Shown: piece after piece, positions 24,673 to 32,640 of the stretch
Position numbering within the stretch: position 1 is the first letter of the stretch
How the letters are laid out: the number at the start of each line of letters is the position of its first letter
Assembly: GCF_000156335.1 (NCBI RefSeq)
Contig: NZ_DS999214.1
Coordinates: 15,845 to 53,164 of the forward strand
DNA: 37,320 nucleotides
Direction: 5' to 3'
From: Roseobacter sp. GAI101
Lineage (GTDB): Bacteria > Pseudomonadota > Alphaproteobacteria > Rhodobacterales > Rhodobacteraceae
The notes under the pieces: model-generated
Told to the model about the DNA's origin: nothing
Databases searched by the model: none
The model's input: the letters and a program-made list of their open reading frames with translations, nothing else
Program-made: the position numbers and the translations under genes

Positions 24673-25479
24673 ATGGACAGCGCAGAAACACTCGACACCC
24701 CCTTTCCAATCCCCGCGGGCGTGTTCGCGCAGACCGTGACGCAGGTGCAGCATTACACGGACAGCCTGTTCCGGTTTCGCATCACGCGACCTCACAGCTT
24801 TCGCTTTCGGTCCGGTGAATTCGTAATGATCGGCCTGCCGAACGCTGAAAAGCCCGTGTTCAGGGCCTATTCCATCGCTTCGCCCTCTTGGGACGAAGAG
24901 GTCGAGTTCTATTCGATCAAGGTTCCAGATGGTCCCCTGACCAGCCACCTGCAAAAGCTTCAGGTCGGAGATACAGTGCTGATGCGGCGCAAGCCGACAG
25001 GGACATTGGTCAATGACGCCTTGCTGCCCGGCAAACGGTTGTGGATGTTCGCCACAGGCACGGGGGTCGCCCCCTTTGCGTCAATCATCCGCGACCCGGA
25101 AACATACGACAAATTCGATGACCTGATCCTGTGCCATACCTGCCGCACCGCAGGGGAGCTGACGTATTCACGCGCGCTTGTCGAAAGCCTGAAGGCGGAC
25201 CCGTTAATCGGAGAATTTGCACAGCGGCTGACCCTGTACGATACCCTGACCCGCGAAGACTGGCCGCGCATGGGGCGGCAGACTGATCTGATGGCCTCGG
25301 GCAAGATCTTTGACGATCTGGGTGTGCCCCCGATCAACCCCGAAACCGATCGGGGCATGATCTGCGGGTCGATGGAGATGCTGGCCGATACGAAACTGGC
25401 GCTCGAAGGCTTTGGTCTTGAGGAGGGGGCCAACAACCGCCCCGCCACTTTTGTGGTCGAAAAGGCTTTTGTCGGCTAG
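24673..25479 (+). CDS. fpr: Ferredoxin-NADP+ reductase (Fpr type)
   Basis: 268-residue flavoprotein of the bacterial subclass that exchanges electrons between NADPH and ferredoxin or flavodoxin. The FAD motif is FRAYSIASP, followed by VPDGPLTSHL, the NADP-binding GTGVAPFASI, ICGSMEML and the family-typical C-terminus VVEKAFVG. The start ATG 24673 has AAGGAA about 6 nt upstream. As the first gene of the operon leading to the Mo hydroxylase and the Hnr-like reductase, it probably supplies reduced ferredoxin for ring reduction: the E. barkeri reductase is known to use reduced ferredoxin. It could also feed the reductase-less Rieske oxygenase at 33239. No ferredoxin gene is in the window. Confidence 0.92.
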   Translation: MDSAETLDTPFPIPAGVFAQTVTQVQHYTDSLFRFRITRPHSFRFRSGEFVMIGLPNAEKPVFRAYSIASPSWDEEVEFYSIKVPDGPLTSHLQKLQVGDTVLMRRKPTGTLVNDALLPGKRLWMFATGTGVAPFASIIRDPETYDKFDDLILCHTCRTAGELTYSRALVESLKADPLIGEFAQRLTLYDTLTREDWPRMGRQTDLMASGKIFDDLGVPPINPETDRGMICGSMEMLADTKLALEGFGLEEGANNRPATFVVEKAFVG

Positions 25480-25569
25480 CGGCTGCGCGAATTGATTTGA
25501 CAGAATCCGCGCCATCGAATTTCTATTAGCATACCAACAAGTTCTCACCCGGACAGGAGCACGCATTCC

Positions 25570-26406
25570 ATGAGCTACATCACCGCCACCACGCTTGAGG
25601 ATGCGTTGTACGCTCTGGCTGCCGGACCCGCGTCCGTTATTGCAGGCGGGACCGATTGGTTTCCTGCCCAGGGGGATCACCATTTTGACGGCACGTTGAT
25701 CGACATATCGCGGCTGGCAGAGCTGCGCGGCGTGTCAAGAACCGACAAGGGGTGGCGGATCGGTGCCGCAACAACCTGGACAGACATCATCAAGGCCGAT
25801 CTGCCAGCCGCGTTTGACGGGCTAAAGCTGGCTGCCCGCGAGGTCGGGTCGGTGCAGATCCAGAACACCGGCACGATCGCTGGCAACCTGTGCAATGCGT
25901 CACCCGCCGCCGACGGGGTGCCGCCGCTTCTGACCCTAAATGCGACGGTTGAGTTGTCTTCGACAGACGGCACGCGCCAGATGCCGATTTCTGCGTTTCT
26001 CCAAGGGGTCCGCAAGACCGACCGCGCGGCGCATGAAATCCTGACTGCGATCCACATTCCCGACCTGCCAGCGGAGAGCAAAGGCAGCTTTGTCAAACTG
26101 GGTGCGCGGAAATATCTGGTGATCTCGATTTGTATGGTGGCGGTGCTGGTTACGATCGAGGCCGGTTTGGTCTCTGACATTCGGATCGGCATCGGTGCCG
26201 CATCGCCGGTCGCACAGCGGATGACCGCCCTCGAGGACGCCTTGCGCGGCCTGCCCGTGACCGATCTGCCCGATGTCGTGACCGATGATCTGATCCTTGG
26301 TCTGACCCCCATTTCGGACGTACGCGCCAGCGCCGATTACCGTCAGACAGCCGCATCGCATGTGATCCGCCGCGCAATCGCCCAAGCCTTGGAAGGAGCC
26401 GCCTGA
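25570..26406 (+). CDS. Mo-hydroxylase FAD subunit (CoxM/NdhF type)
   Basis: 278-residue FAD-binding medium subunit of a xanthine dehydrogenase-family enzyme. The two FAD loops are VIAGGTDWFP (near 24-33) and TIAGNLCNASPAAD (near 108-121), followed by the CO-dehydrogenase flavoprotein C-terminal domain. CAGGAG lies upstream of ATG 25570. A 90-nt gap separates it from fpr, containing a TTGACAG that could be a weak internal promoter; its stop overlaps the next ATG by one base. It passes electrons from the iron-sulfur domain of the fused partner to an acceptor. Confidence 0.92.
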   Translation: MSYITATTLEDALYALAAGPASVIAGGTDWFPAQGDHHFDGTLIDISRLAELRGVSRTDKGWRIGAATTWTDIIKADLPAAFDGLKLAAREVGSVQIQNTGTIAGNLCNASPAADGVPPLLTLNATVELSSTDGTRQMPISAFLQGVRKTDRAAHEILTAIHIPDLPAESKGSFVKLGARKYLVISICMVAVLVTIEAGLVSDIRIGIGAASPVAQRMTALEDALRGLPVTDLPDVVTDDLILGLTPISDVRASADYRQTAASHVIRRAIAQALEGAA

Positions 26407-29153
26407 TGGACAAATCCGCCGCCACTGCCATCACTTCGTTTACCCTGAACGGTACGATTGTGCAGGTCGATCCTGCACCGGGCGAACGTCTGTCCCATTC
26501 TCTGCGGGAAAGGCTGGACCGCAAGGACGTCAAGATCGGCTGCAATGCGGGCGATTGCGGGGCCTGTACCGTACTGGTCGATGGTGCGCCTGTTTGCGCC
26601 TGCCTGATGGCCACACAACAGGCGACGGGTCGCAAGGTTGAAACACTGGCCGGACTGGTCAAGGCTGACCCGGACGCGCAGGCGCTCATGGAAAGCTTTC
26701 AGCACCATCAGGCGGCCCAATGCGGGATTTGCACGCCGGGGATGATGGTATCTGCCGTTGCCCTGCTGCGCGCAGAGCCACAGCCCACCGATGCGCAGGT
26801 TCAAGATGCGCTTGGCGGCGTTTTGTGCCGCTGCACGGGCTATCGCAAGATCATTGACGCTGTCGTTGGTGCCCATGCCGCCGATCAAATGGTCAAGGCC
26901 CCGACCGAACTCGGCCATAGCGCGCGCCGGTTCGACGGGCTGCCCAAGGTGGACGGCTCAGAAAAATTCGGAGATGATGTCGCCCCCGCCGGTGCGCTGG
27001 TTGCCCGCGTGATCCGGTCGCCCTATCCCTCGGCCAGCTTTACCTTTGGCGATATTGCCGCGTGGCAGGCTCAACATCCTGGGATAGAGACTGTATTGAC
27101 CGCAAAAGACGTCCCCGGACTGAATGCTTTCGGCGTCATTCCGGGGTTTATTGATCAACCGGTCTTCGCCGTCAGTCATATCCGTTTCCGAGGCGAGGCC
27201 GTTGCCTGCGTTGTCGGGGACGCCGACGTCATGGCCGCGCTGGACCTTGGCAGTTTTCCCGTCGAATGGACCTCGCAAATCACGCTGTCCGACATTGACG
27301 ATGCTATCACGCACGACGCGCCGCTGCTGTTTGACGACCGCAAGGGCAACATCATGTGCGGTGGTTTTGTGAAATGCGGCGATGCCGACGCAGCGCTTGA
27401 TGCGGCTGATGCGATGGTCGAGGCGACGTATAAAACAAGCTTTGTCGAACACGGCTATATCGAACCGGAGGCGGGCTTTGCCGAGATGGTCGGGGGCCGC
27501 CTGCATGTCCACGCCTGTACGCAGGCCCCCGGAATGGATCGCGAAACGCTGGCCTCCGTGCTGAACATGCCGATGGCGGATATCCGTATCGTCCCGACAG
27601 CAGTCGGTGGCGGGTTCGGGTCGAAAATCGACGTGTCCTTGCAACCCTTCATCGCGCTGGCCACCCTGAAAACCGGCAAACCCGTCCGCATGACCTATGC
27701 CCGCAACGAGACGATGCAATCTACGACCAAACGCCACCCCGCACAGATCAGCATCAGGATCGGTGCCAAATCCGACGGCACGTTGTCCGGGCTCAGCTTT
27801 GACGGTGATTTCAACACCGGGGCCTATGCAAGTTGGGGCCCTACGGTGGCGAACCGCGTGCCGGTGCATGCCTCTGGTCCGTATCGTATCCCCGATTACC
27901 GCGCGCGCAGCCGTGCCGTGCATACCCATTGCCCGCCCGCCGGTGCCTTTCGCGGTTTCGGCGTACCCCAATCAGCGATCGCACAGGAAACCGCCTTTGA
28001 TCTGCTGGCCGAAAAGCTGGGAATGGATCCGCTTGCGTTTCGCCTGAAAAATGCGCTGACCGACGGGGTGCCCACCGTCTGCGGTCAGGTGTTTGACCAA
28101 GGCGTCGGCATCAAAGCCTGCCTTGAGGCGCTTCAACCCGCATGGGAAGCCGCCAAAACCGACTGCGCCGCATTCAATACAACCAGCAGGACCCACAAAC
28201 GCGGTGTCGGCATTGCCAGCGCTTGGTACGGCTGTGGAAACACGTCGCTGCCAAACCCGTCGACCATCAAGGCGGGCTTGCGCGCGGATGGGACCGTCGT
28301 TCTGCATCAAGGTGCCATGGACATCGGACAAGGCTCTAACACAGTCATTCCGCAGATATTCGCCAAGGCGCTTGGCGTGTCCATCGACGGGCTGATCTTG
28401 CTGGGTGCCGACACCGACATCACGCCGGATGCTGGCAAAACATCCGCCTCGCGCCAGACCTTCGTGTCAGGCAATGCCGCCCTGAAAGCGGGCGAGACCC
28501 TGCGCAGCGAAATTTTGCGGCAAGCGAATGCCGGGCCCGACGCGAGGATCACGTTGGAAAGCGGGCAGGTGATCGTGACCGAAGCAGGCCGCACGCAAGC
28601 CCTTGATCTGTCGCGGCTTGATGCGAACACCGAAGGCTATGTGCTGATGGCGCAGGAAACCTATGACCCGCCAATCAAACCGCTGGATGAAAACGGGCAG
28701 GGCATCCCCTATGCGCAATTCGGCTATGCCGCGCATCTTGTGGTGGTTGAGGTCGACATCGCCCTTGGGCTGTGCAAACCCCTGCGCTTTGTCGCTGCAC
28801 ATGATGTGGGCCGCGCGATCAACCCGCTGCTGGTCGAAGGCCAGGTGCAGGGCGGCATCGCCCAAGGCTTGGGCATGGCCTTGATGGAGGAATATATCCC
28901 CGGTCGCACCGAGAACCTGCATGACTATCTGATCCCCACGATTGGCGATATTCCCCCGATCGAGACCCTGATCCTTGAGGTGGCGGATGCCCACGGCCCC
29001 TACGGTGCCAAGGGCCTTGGCGAACATGTCCTGATCCCAACGGCCCCTGCGATCTTTAACGCGATCTATCACGCAACCGGCGCAAAGGTCACCCATGCGC
29101 CTGCAACCCCCACGCGCCTGCGCGCAGCCCTGAAGGAGGCCGGACATGCTTGA
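26406..29153 (+). CDS. Mo-hydroxylase, fused [2Fe-2S] and molybdopterin subunits
   Basis: 915-residue polypeptide that joins the small and large subunits of a xanthine dehydrogenase-family enzyme. Residues 1-160 carry two [2Fe-2S] sites: C46, C51, C54, C66 (CNAGDCGAC...) and C106, C109, C141, C143 (QCGICTPG, LCRCTGY). From about 170 the molybdenum domains follow, with VGGGFGSKID, PPAGAFRGFG, MDIGQGSNTV and the catalytic glutamate E873 in AKGLGEHVL. It would hydroxylate a heteroaromatic ring carbon next to nitrogen using water. In E. barkeri this step is nicotinate dehydrogenase, but there the Mo part is split into two genes, not fused to the Fe-S part. The fusion resembles the domain order of the Desulfovibrio aldehyde oxidoreductase, so an aldehyde substrate is an alternative. 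Confidence 0.92.
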   Translation: MDKSAATAITSFTLNGTIVQVDPAPGERLSHSLRERLDRKDVKIGCNAGDCGACTVLVDGAPVCACLMATQQATGRKVETLAGLVKADPDAQALMESFQHHQAAQCGICTPGMMVSAVALLRAEPQPTDAQVQDALGGVLCRCTGYRKIIDAVVGAHAADQMVKAPTELGHSARRFDGLPKVDGSEKFGDDVAPAGALVARVIRSPYPSASFTFGDIAAWQAQHPGIETVLTAKDVPGLNAFGVIPGFIDQPVFAVSHIRFRGEAVACVVGDADVMAALDLGSFPVEWTSQITLSDIDDAITHDAPLLFDDRKGNIMCGGFVKCGDADAALDAADAMVEATYKTSFVEHGYIEPEAGFAEMVGGRLHVHACTQAPGMDRETLASVLNMPMADIRIVPTAVGGGFGSKIDVSLQPFIALATLKTGKPVRMTYARNETMQSTTKRHPAQISIRIGAKSDGTLSGLSFDGDFNTGAYASWGPTVANRVPVHASGPYRIPDYRARSRAVHTHCPPAGAFRGFGVPQSAIAQETAFDLLAEKLGMDPLAFRLKNALTDGVPTVCGQVFDQGVGIKACLEALQPAWEAAKTDCAAFNTTSRTHKRGVGIASAWYGCGNTSLPNPSTIKAGLRADGTVVLHQGAMDIGQGSNTVIPQIFAKALGVSIDGLILLGADTDITPDAGKTSASRQTFVSGNAALKAGETLRSEILRQANAGPDARITLESGQVIVTEAGRTQALDLSRLDANTEGYVLMAQETYDPPIKPLDENGQGIPYAQFGYAAHLVVVEVDIALGLCKPLRFVAAHDVGRAINPLLVEGQVQGGIAQGLGMALMEEYIPGRTENLHDYLIPTIGDIPPIETLILEVADAHGPYGAKGLGEHVLIPTAPAIFNAIYHATGAKVTHAPATPTRLRAALKEAGHA

Positions 29154-30633
29154 TGATCTGCGCGACCCAAAGCCCGAAAAAATCCGCTGCGATGCATGCC
29201 CCGTGATGTGTTTCATCGCCGATGGCAAATCCGGTGCCTGTGACCGCTATGCCAACCACGCGGGCGAATTGGTCCGGCTTGATCCGCTGACGGTGATCCA
29301 GTCCGGTGCCAAGGCCGTGGCGTTTCTGGACCAGGGTAACAATGCTCAGGATTGGGACGGAGACGTCATTCAAGGCGGGCGTGATTTTGTGACCGCCGTT
29401 GGGGCGGGCACGACCTATCCCGACTACAAACCGGCACCGTTCATTGTCAGCCAAGAGGTCGAGGGCGTCGACATGGTCACCGTCGTGACCGAGGGCATAT
29501 TCTCGTACTGCGGGGTCAAGGTAAAGATCGACACCGACCGCCACATCGGGGACGAGCGCGCGGTCGTGCGGGTGGATGGTGAAGCAATCGGCCATGTGAT
29601 GACCTCTGAATACGGCTCCAAGATGCTGTCCCTGGGCGGTGTCGAACACCTGACGGGCGGGTCCAAAAAGGAAGGCCGTGTGACCTGCGATGCGCTGCTG
29701 CGTCTGTGCAATCGCGAGGCGGTCGAAATGATGATCGACGGTGGCGTGACGATGGTCGTCGAGGCGGGCAAAGCCCCCATCATCAATGGCACCCCCGAAA
29801 AGCTGATGCGCGTCGGCTGTGGCTCCGCGACCATCGGGATGTTTGCAAAACAGTGGCACGGCCATGTGGACGAAGTCGTTGTCGTTGACGATCACATCAC
29901 CGGCGTCCTCAGCGAACACGAGGCGGGCAAGGGGCTGGACATGACCCCGTCCGGTATCCGCATCAACGGGCGCCGTTCGACCCCAGGACGATATTTCCAG
30001 GTGGCAGACCCCGGCACCGGGTGGGGTGGCACCGATGTCGAAGACCCACTCACTATTTTACGCCCCGCCGACCCCAAGCGCGCCTGGCCCGGGCTGCGGT
30101 TGTTGATGATCTCGACCACCGGCGAACAATGGGCGTATTTCATCCTTGATGACGATCTTGAACCGCAGCCCGCCGACATCACGCCGGAACTGCTGGTCGT
30201 CGCCGAACGGATCGCGGAGAATTGCGAACCGTCGTTGTGTTCGGTGCTGTTCATGGGCGGTGCGGGCGGCAGCTTGCGCGCGGGGGTCACAGAGAATCCG
30301 GTGCGCCTGACAAGGTCGGTCAAGGAATCCCTGACCCATGTGTCTTGCGGCGGGGCAGAAGCCTATGTCTGGCCCGGTGGTGGCATCACGGTGATGGTGG
30401 ATGTGATGGACATGCCGACGAATTCCTTCGGCTATGTGCCGACGCCTGCGCTTGTCGCGCCGATTGAATTCACCCTGCGGCGCGAAGACTACGGCACGCT
30501 TGGCGGGCACATGGAACATATCCAGCCGGTTGCAGAGGTTGTCACCCAGGACGTACGCCGTGTGGCGCAACTGGCCTTGCAATCCGACCCGAACGACCGA
30601 GAAAACTACGGCTGGTCAAAGAGAGATAAATGA
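29146..30633 (+). CDS. hnr: 6-Hydroxynicotinate reductase-like iron-sulfur flavoprotein
   Basis: 495-residue protein of the family named after the E. barkeri enzyme that reduces 6-hydroxynicotinate to 1,4,5,6-tetrahydro-6-oxonicotinate, known to hold a covalent flavin and several Fe-S clusters. An N-terminal C15-x2-C18-x3-C22-x9-C32 motif is a clear Fe-S site. Further cysteines (YCGVK, GCGSAT, NCEPSLC, SCGGAEAY) are dispersed. No canonical ApbE-type [ST]GA[ST] flavinylation motif is apparent. It starts inside the Mo-hydroxylase gene (8-bp overlap) and its stop overlaps the UPF0280 gene (ATGA). Ring reduction after Mo-dependent hydroxylation is the inferred role; the actual ring is unproven. 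Confidence 0.82.
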   Translation: MLDDLRDPKPEKIRCDACPVMCFIADGKSGACDRYANHAGELVRLDPLTVIQSGAKAVAFLDQGNNAQDWDGDVIQGGRDFVTAVGAGTTYPDYKPAPFIVSQEVEGVDMVTVVTEGIFSYCGVKVKIDTDRHIGDERAVVRVDGEAIGHVMTSEYGSKMLSLGGVEHLTGGSKKEGRVTCDALLRLCNREAVEMMIDGGVTMVVEAGKAPIINGTPEKLMRVGCGSATIGMFAKQWHGHVDEVVVVDDHITGVLSEHEAGKGLDMTPSGIRINGRRSTPGRYFQVADPGTGWGGTDVEDPLTILRPADPKRAWPGLRLLMISTTGEQWAYFILDDDLEPQPADITPELLVVAERIAENCEPSLCSVLFMGGAGGSLRAGVTENPVRLTRSVKESLTHVSCGGAEAYVWPGGGITVMVDVMDMPTNSFGYVPTPALVAPIEFTLRREDYGTLGGHMEHIQPVAEVVTQDVRRVAQLALQSDPNDRENYGWSKRDK

Positions 30634-31487
30634 ACGCCCAAGCGGCCCTTTTGTCCGGCGACAGGCTGCACCTGTCGCACGGGCCGATTGACCTGATCAT
30701 CGGGGCAAACGGCGCGCGCGATGCGGCTTTTCGGGCGGCATATCACAGGTTCGAAACTGTTTTGACCGAGTTGATGGCCGAATTGCCGTTGCTGCGCCAG
30801 CCTGTTGGTACCAAACCGCGGGGCAAAATCGCACGCCGGATGTACCGCGCAGCCCTGCCACATGCCGACGGGCTGACCACGCCGATGATCTGCGTCGCGG
30901 GTGCCGTTGCCGAAGAGGTTCTGGCAGCCATGGTCGATGCCACGGATCTGACCCGTGCCTATGTGAACAATGGCGGCGACATCGCGCTTCATCTGACCAA
31001 TGAGGCGGCGTTCAAAATCGCCGTTGCCGCGCCGGACGGGCACAGCCTTGGTACTGTCGAAATCACCAGCGCCGACCCCATCCGTGGAATCGCCACCAGT
31101 GGCCAGCGTGGCCGCAGCCAAAGCCTTGGGATTGCCGATGCGGTGACGGTCTTGGCGCGCACTGCTTCCATGGCCGATGCGGCGGCAACCAATCTGGGCA
31201 ATGCTGTCAATCTGTCCGATCACCCCGCCATCAAACGTGCCCCTGCCAACAGCCTGCGGGACGATAGCGATCTGGGTACAGCCCCGGTTGTCATCCATGT
31301 CGGCACCTTGTCCCAAACAGATGTTGCGCAGGCGCTTCAACACGGTGAAACTGCCGCCAATGCACTGCGCGATGCCGCCCTGATCGACGGGGCCGCGCTG
31401 TTTTTACAGGGGCAAAGCCGAACGCTTGGACTGCCCGAAGAAATGAAACACATACAGAAAGACCCCTACCCATGCCTGACGTCATAA
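30630..31487 (+). CDS. UPF0280 family protein, ApbE-like
   Basis: 285-residue protein of UPF0280, a family related to the flavin transferase ApbE. The ApbE-like core is visible: YVNNGGDIAL (compare the ApbE VNxGGD strand), GIATSGQRGRS, and ADAVTVLARTASMADAAAT followed by a small-residue helix, matching the ApbE metal/FAD block. No lipoprotein signal is seen, so it is cytoplasmic. Because the E. barkeri Hnr carries a covalent flavin and this gene overlaps the Hnr-like gene by 4 bp, it is a good candidate for the cytoplasmic flavin transferase that matures Hnr. That role is inference; the family has no established function I can cite. Confidence 0.8.
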   Translation: MNAQAALLSGDRLHLSHGPIDLIIGANGARDAAFRAAYHRFETVLTELMAELPLLRQPVGTKPRGKIARRMYRAALPHADGLTTPMICVAGAVAEEVLAAMVDATDLTRAYVNNGGDIALHLTNEAAFKIAVAAPDGHSLGTVEITSADPIRGIATSGQRGRSQSLGIADAVTVLARTASMADAAATNLGNAVNLSDHPAIKRAPANSLRDDSDLGTAPVVIHVGTLSQTDVAQALQHGETAANALRDAALIDGAALFLQGQSRTLGLPEEMKHIQKDPYPCLTS

Positions 31488-32056
31488 TCCGCAAGATGGT
31501 CACCAGTATCGAGGAGATCTTTCACGAAGGCGGCCCCCGTGCCAACACGCCGTTGAAACGCGGATATGTGATGGCCGTGATCGAAAACCCCTATGCAGGG
31601 TCTTATGTCGAAGACATCCAGCCCTTCATGGAAGACCTCAAACCGTTGGGCCTGACAATGGCACAAAAGCTGCTTGCCGCACTCGAGGTCGAGGCAGAGC
31701 AGATCGAAGGCTACGGCAAAGGGTCTATCGTCGGCGTAGGCGGAGAGTTGGAGCATGGTGCGCTTTGGCATGCGCCGGGCGGCTATGCGATGCGCGATGT
31801 GTTGGGCGGGGCCAAGGCAATCGTCCCCTCAAGCAAGAAGGTCGGCACCGCCGGTGTGCGCCTTGATGTGCCGGTCACGCATGCCAACGCGTCCTATGTG
31901 CGCAGCCATTTCGATTCGATCGAAGTCGGTCTGAACGACAGCCCCCGCGCAAATGAAATGGCGGTGATCCTCGTCATGACCACAGGGTCGCGGATCCACA
32001 ACCGGGCAGGGGGCCTGGATGCCAAGGATATCAAAGGGGAGGATGGCCTGAGATGA
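31472..32056 (+). CDS. DUF1185 (PF06684, 'amino acid synthesis') protein, copy 1
   Basis: 194-residue member of PF06684, whose known structures have a chorismate-mutase-like fold and no firm function. Conserved blocks are IENPYAGSYVEDI, GVGGELEHGALWH, IVPSSKKVG and SYVRSHFDSIEVGLNDSPRA. It begins 16 bp inside the UPF0280 gene and overlaps the second copy by 4 bp. Co-translation with the Hnr-like and ApbE-like proteins suggests a part in the same pathway, perhaps a lyase, isomerase or hydrolase acting on the ring or its opened product. Confidence 0.82.
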   Translation: MPDVIIRKMVTSIEEIFHEGGPRANTPLKRGYVMAVIENPYAGSYVEDIQPFMEDLKPLGLTMAQKLLAALEVEAEQIEGYGKGSIVGVGGELEHGALWHAPGGYAMRDVLGGAKAIVPSSKKVGTAGVRLDVPVTHANASYVRSHFDSIEVGLNDSPRANEMAVILVMTTGSRIHNRAGGLDAKDIKGEDGLR

Positions 32057-32637
32057 GCGCCGATATTCGCAAGATTGCAGTCTGGATCGAAGAAACCCAC
32101 CGCGAAATGGGTCAAGCCATTTCGCCCGCCACGCGCAAGGCAGTTGCCGTTGCAGTGATCAAAAACCCTTTTGCAGGGTCTTATACCGAGGATCTGACGC
32201 CCCTGATGGACATCGGCGCAGAACTGGGGGGACTGCTGGGCGATAAATGCGTAGCTGCCCTTGGGATCACACCCGCGCAGGCGGAAAGCTATGGCAAGGC
32301 CGCCATGGTCGGCGAGGGCGGAGAACTGGAACATGCCGCCGCCATTCTGCACCCCAAGCTGGGCGCGCCGTTGCGGGTTGCCGTCGAAAAGGGGGCCGCA
32401 TTGGTGCCGTCATCGAAAAAGATGGGCGGGCCCGGGCAGGTGCTGGACGTGCCGCTGGGCCACAAGGATGCCGCCTATGTGCGCAGCCATTTCGACGGGA
32501 TCGAGGTCAGCCTGAACGACGCACCCCGCGCCGGTGAGATTCTGGTCGCCGTCGCCGTCACCGACAGCGGGCGGCCCTTGCCACGGGTCGGCGGACTGAC
32601 CCACGCGGAAGCGATCGGCAAAGATGGCCTGCGTTAG
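32053..32637 (+). CDS. DUF1185 (PF06684) protein, copy 2
   Basis: 194-residue paralogue of the preceding gene, of equal length. It keeps IKNPFAGSYTEDL, GEGGELEHAAA, LVPSSKKMG, AYVRSHFDGIEVSLNDAPRA and the ending DGLR. The two differ over much of the rest, so the duplication is old, and retention of both suggests a heteromeric complex or two sequential roles. It is the last gene of the operon. Its TAG lies across the loop edge of a short hairpin and is 3 nt from the convergent MarR stop. Confidence 0.82.
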   Translation: MSADIRKIAVWIEETHREMGQAISPATRKAVAVAVIKNPFAGSYTEDLTPLMDIGAELGGLLGDKCVAALGITPAQAESYGKAAMVGEGGELEHAAAILHPKLGAPLRVAVEKGAALVPSSKKMGGPGQVLDVPLGHKDAAYVRSHFDGIEVSLNDAPRAGEILVAVAVTDSGRPLPRVGGLTHAEAIGKDGLR

Positions 32638-32640
32638 GCC
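32626..32640. terminator. Short hairpin at the DUF1185/MarR convergent junction
   Basis: GGCCT (32626-32630) pairs with AGGCC (32636-32640) around GCGTT. Only 5 bp, with the DUF1185 TAG inside. It is weak alone, but follows the same stop-in-hairpin plan as the other convergent junctions of the window. Confidence 0.3.

Noticed and set aside
25497..25529. Internal promoter TTGACA...TATTAG before the FAD subunit gene
   Set aside because: The spacing is 21 nt and alternative -10 boxes are poor. Kept only as part of the TTGACAG observation.
29146..30633. SGAK near residue 53 of the Hnr-like protein as a covalent-flavin site
   Set aside because: ApbE substrates need S/T-G-A-S/T with an upstream aspartate. 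Lysine at the last position and the missing context make this a chance match.
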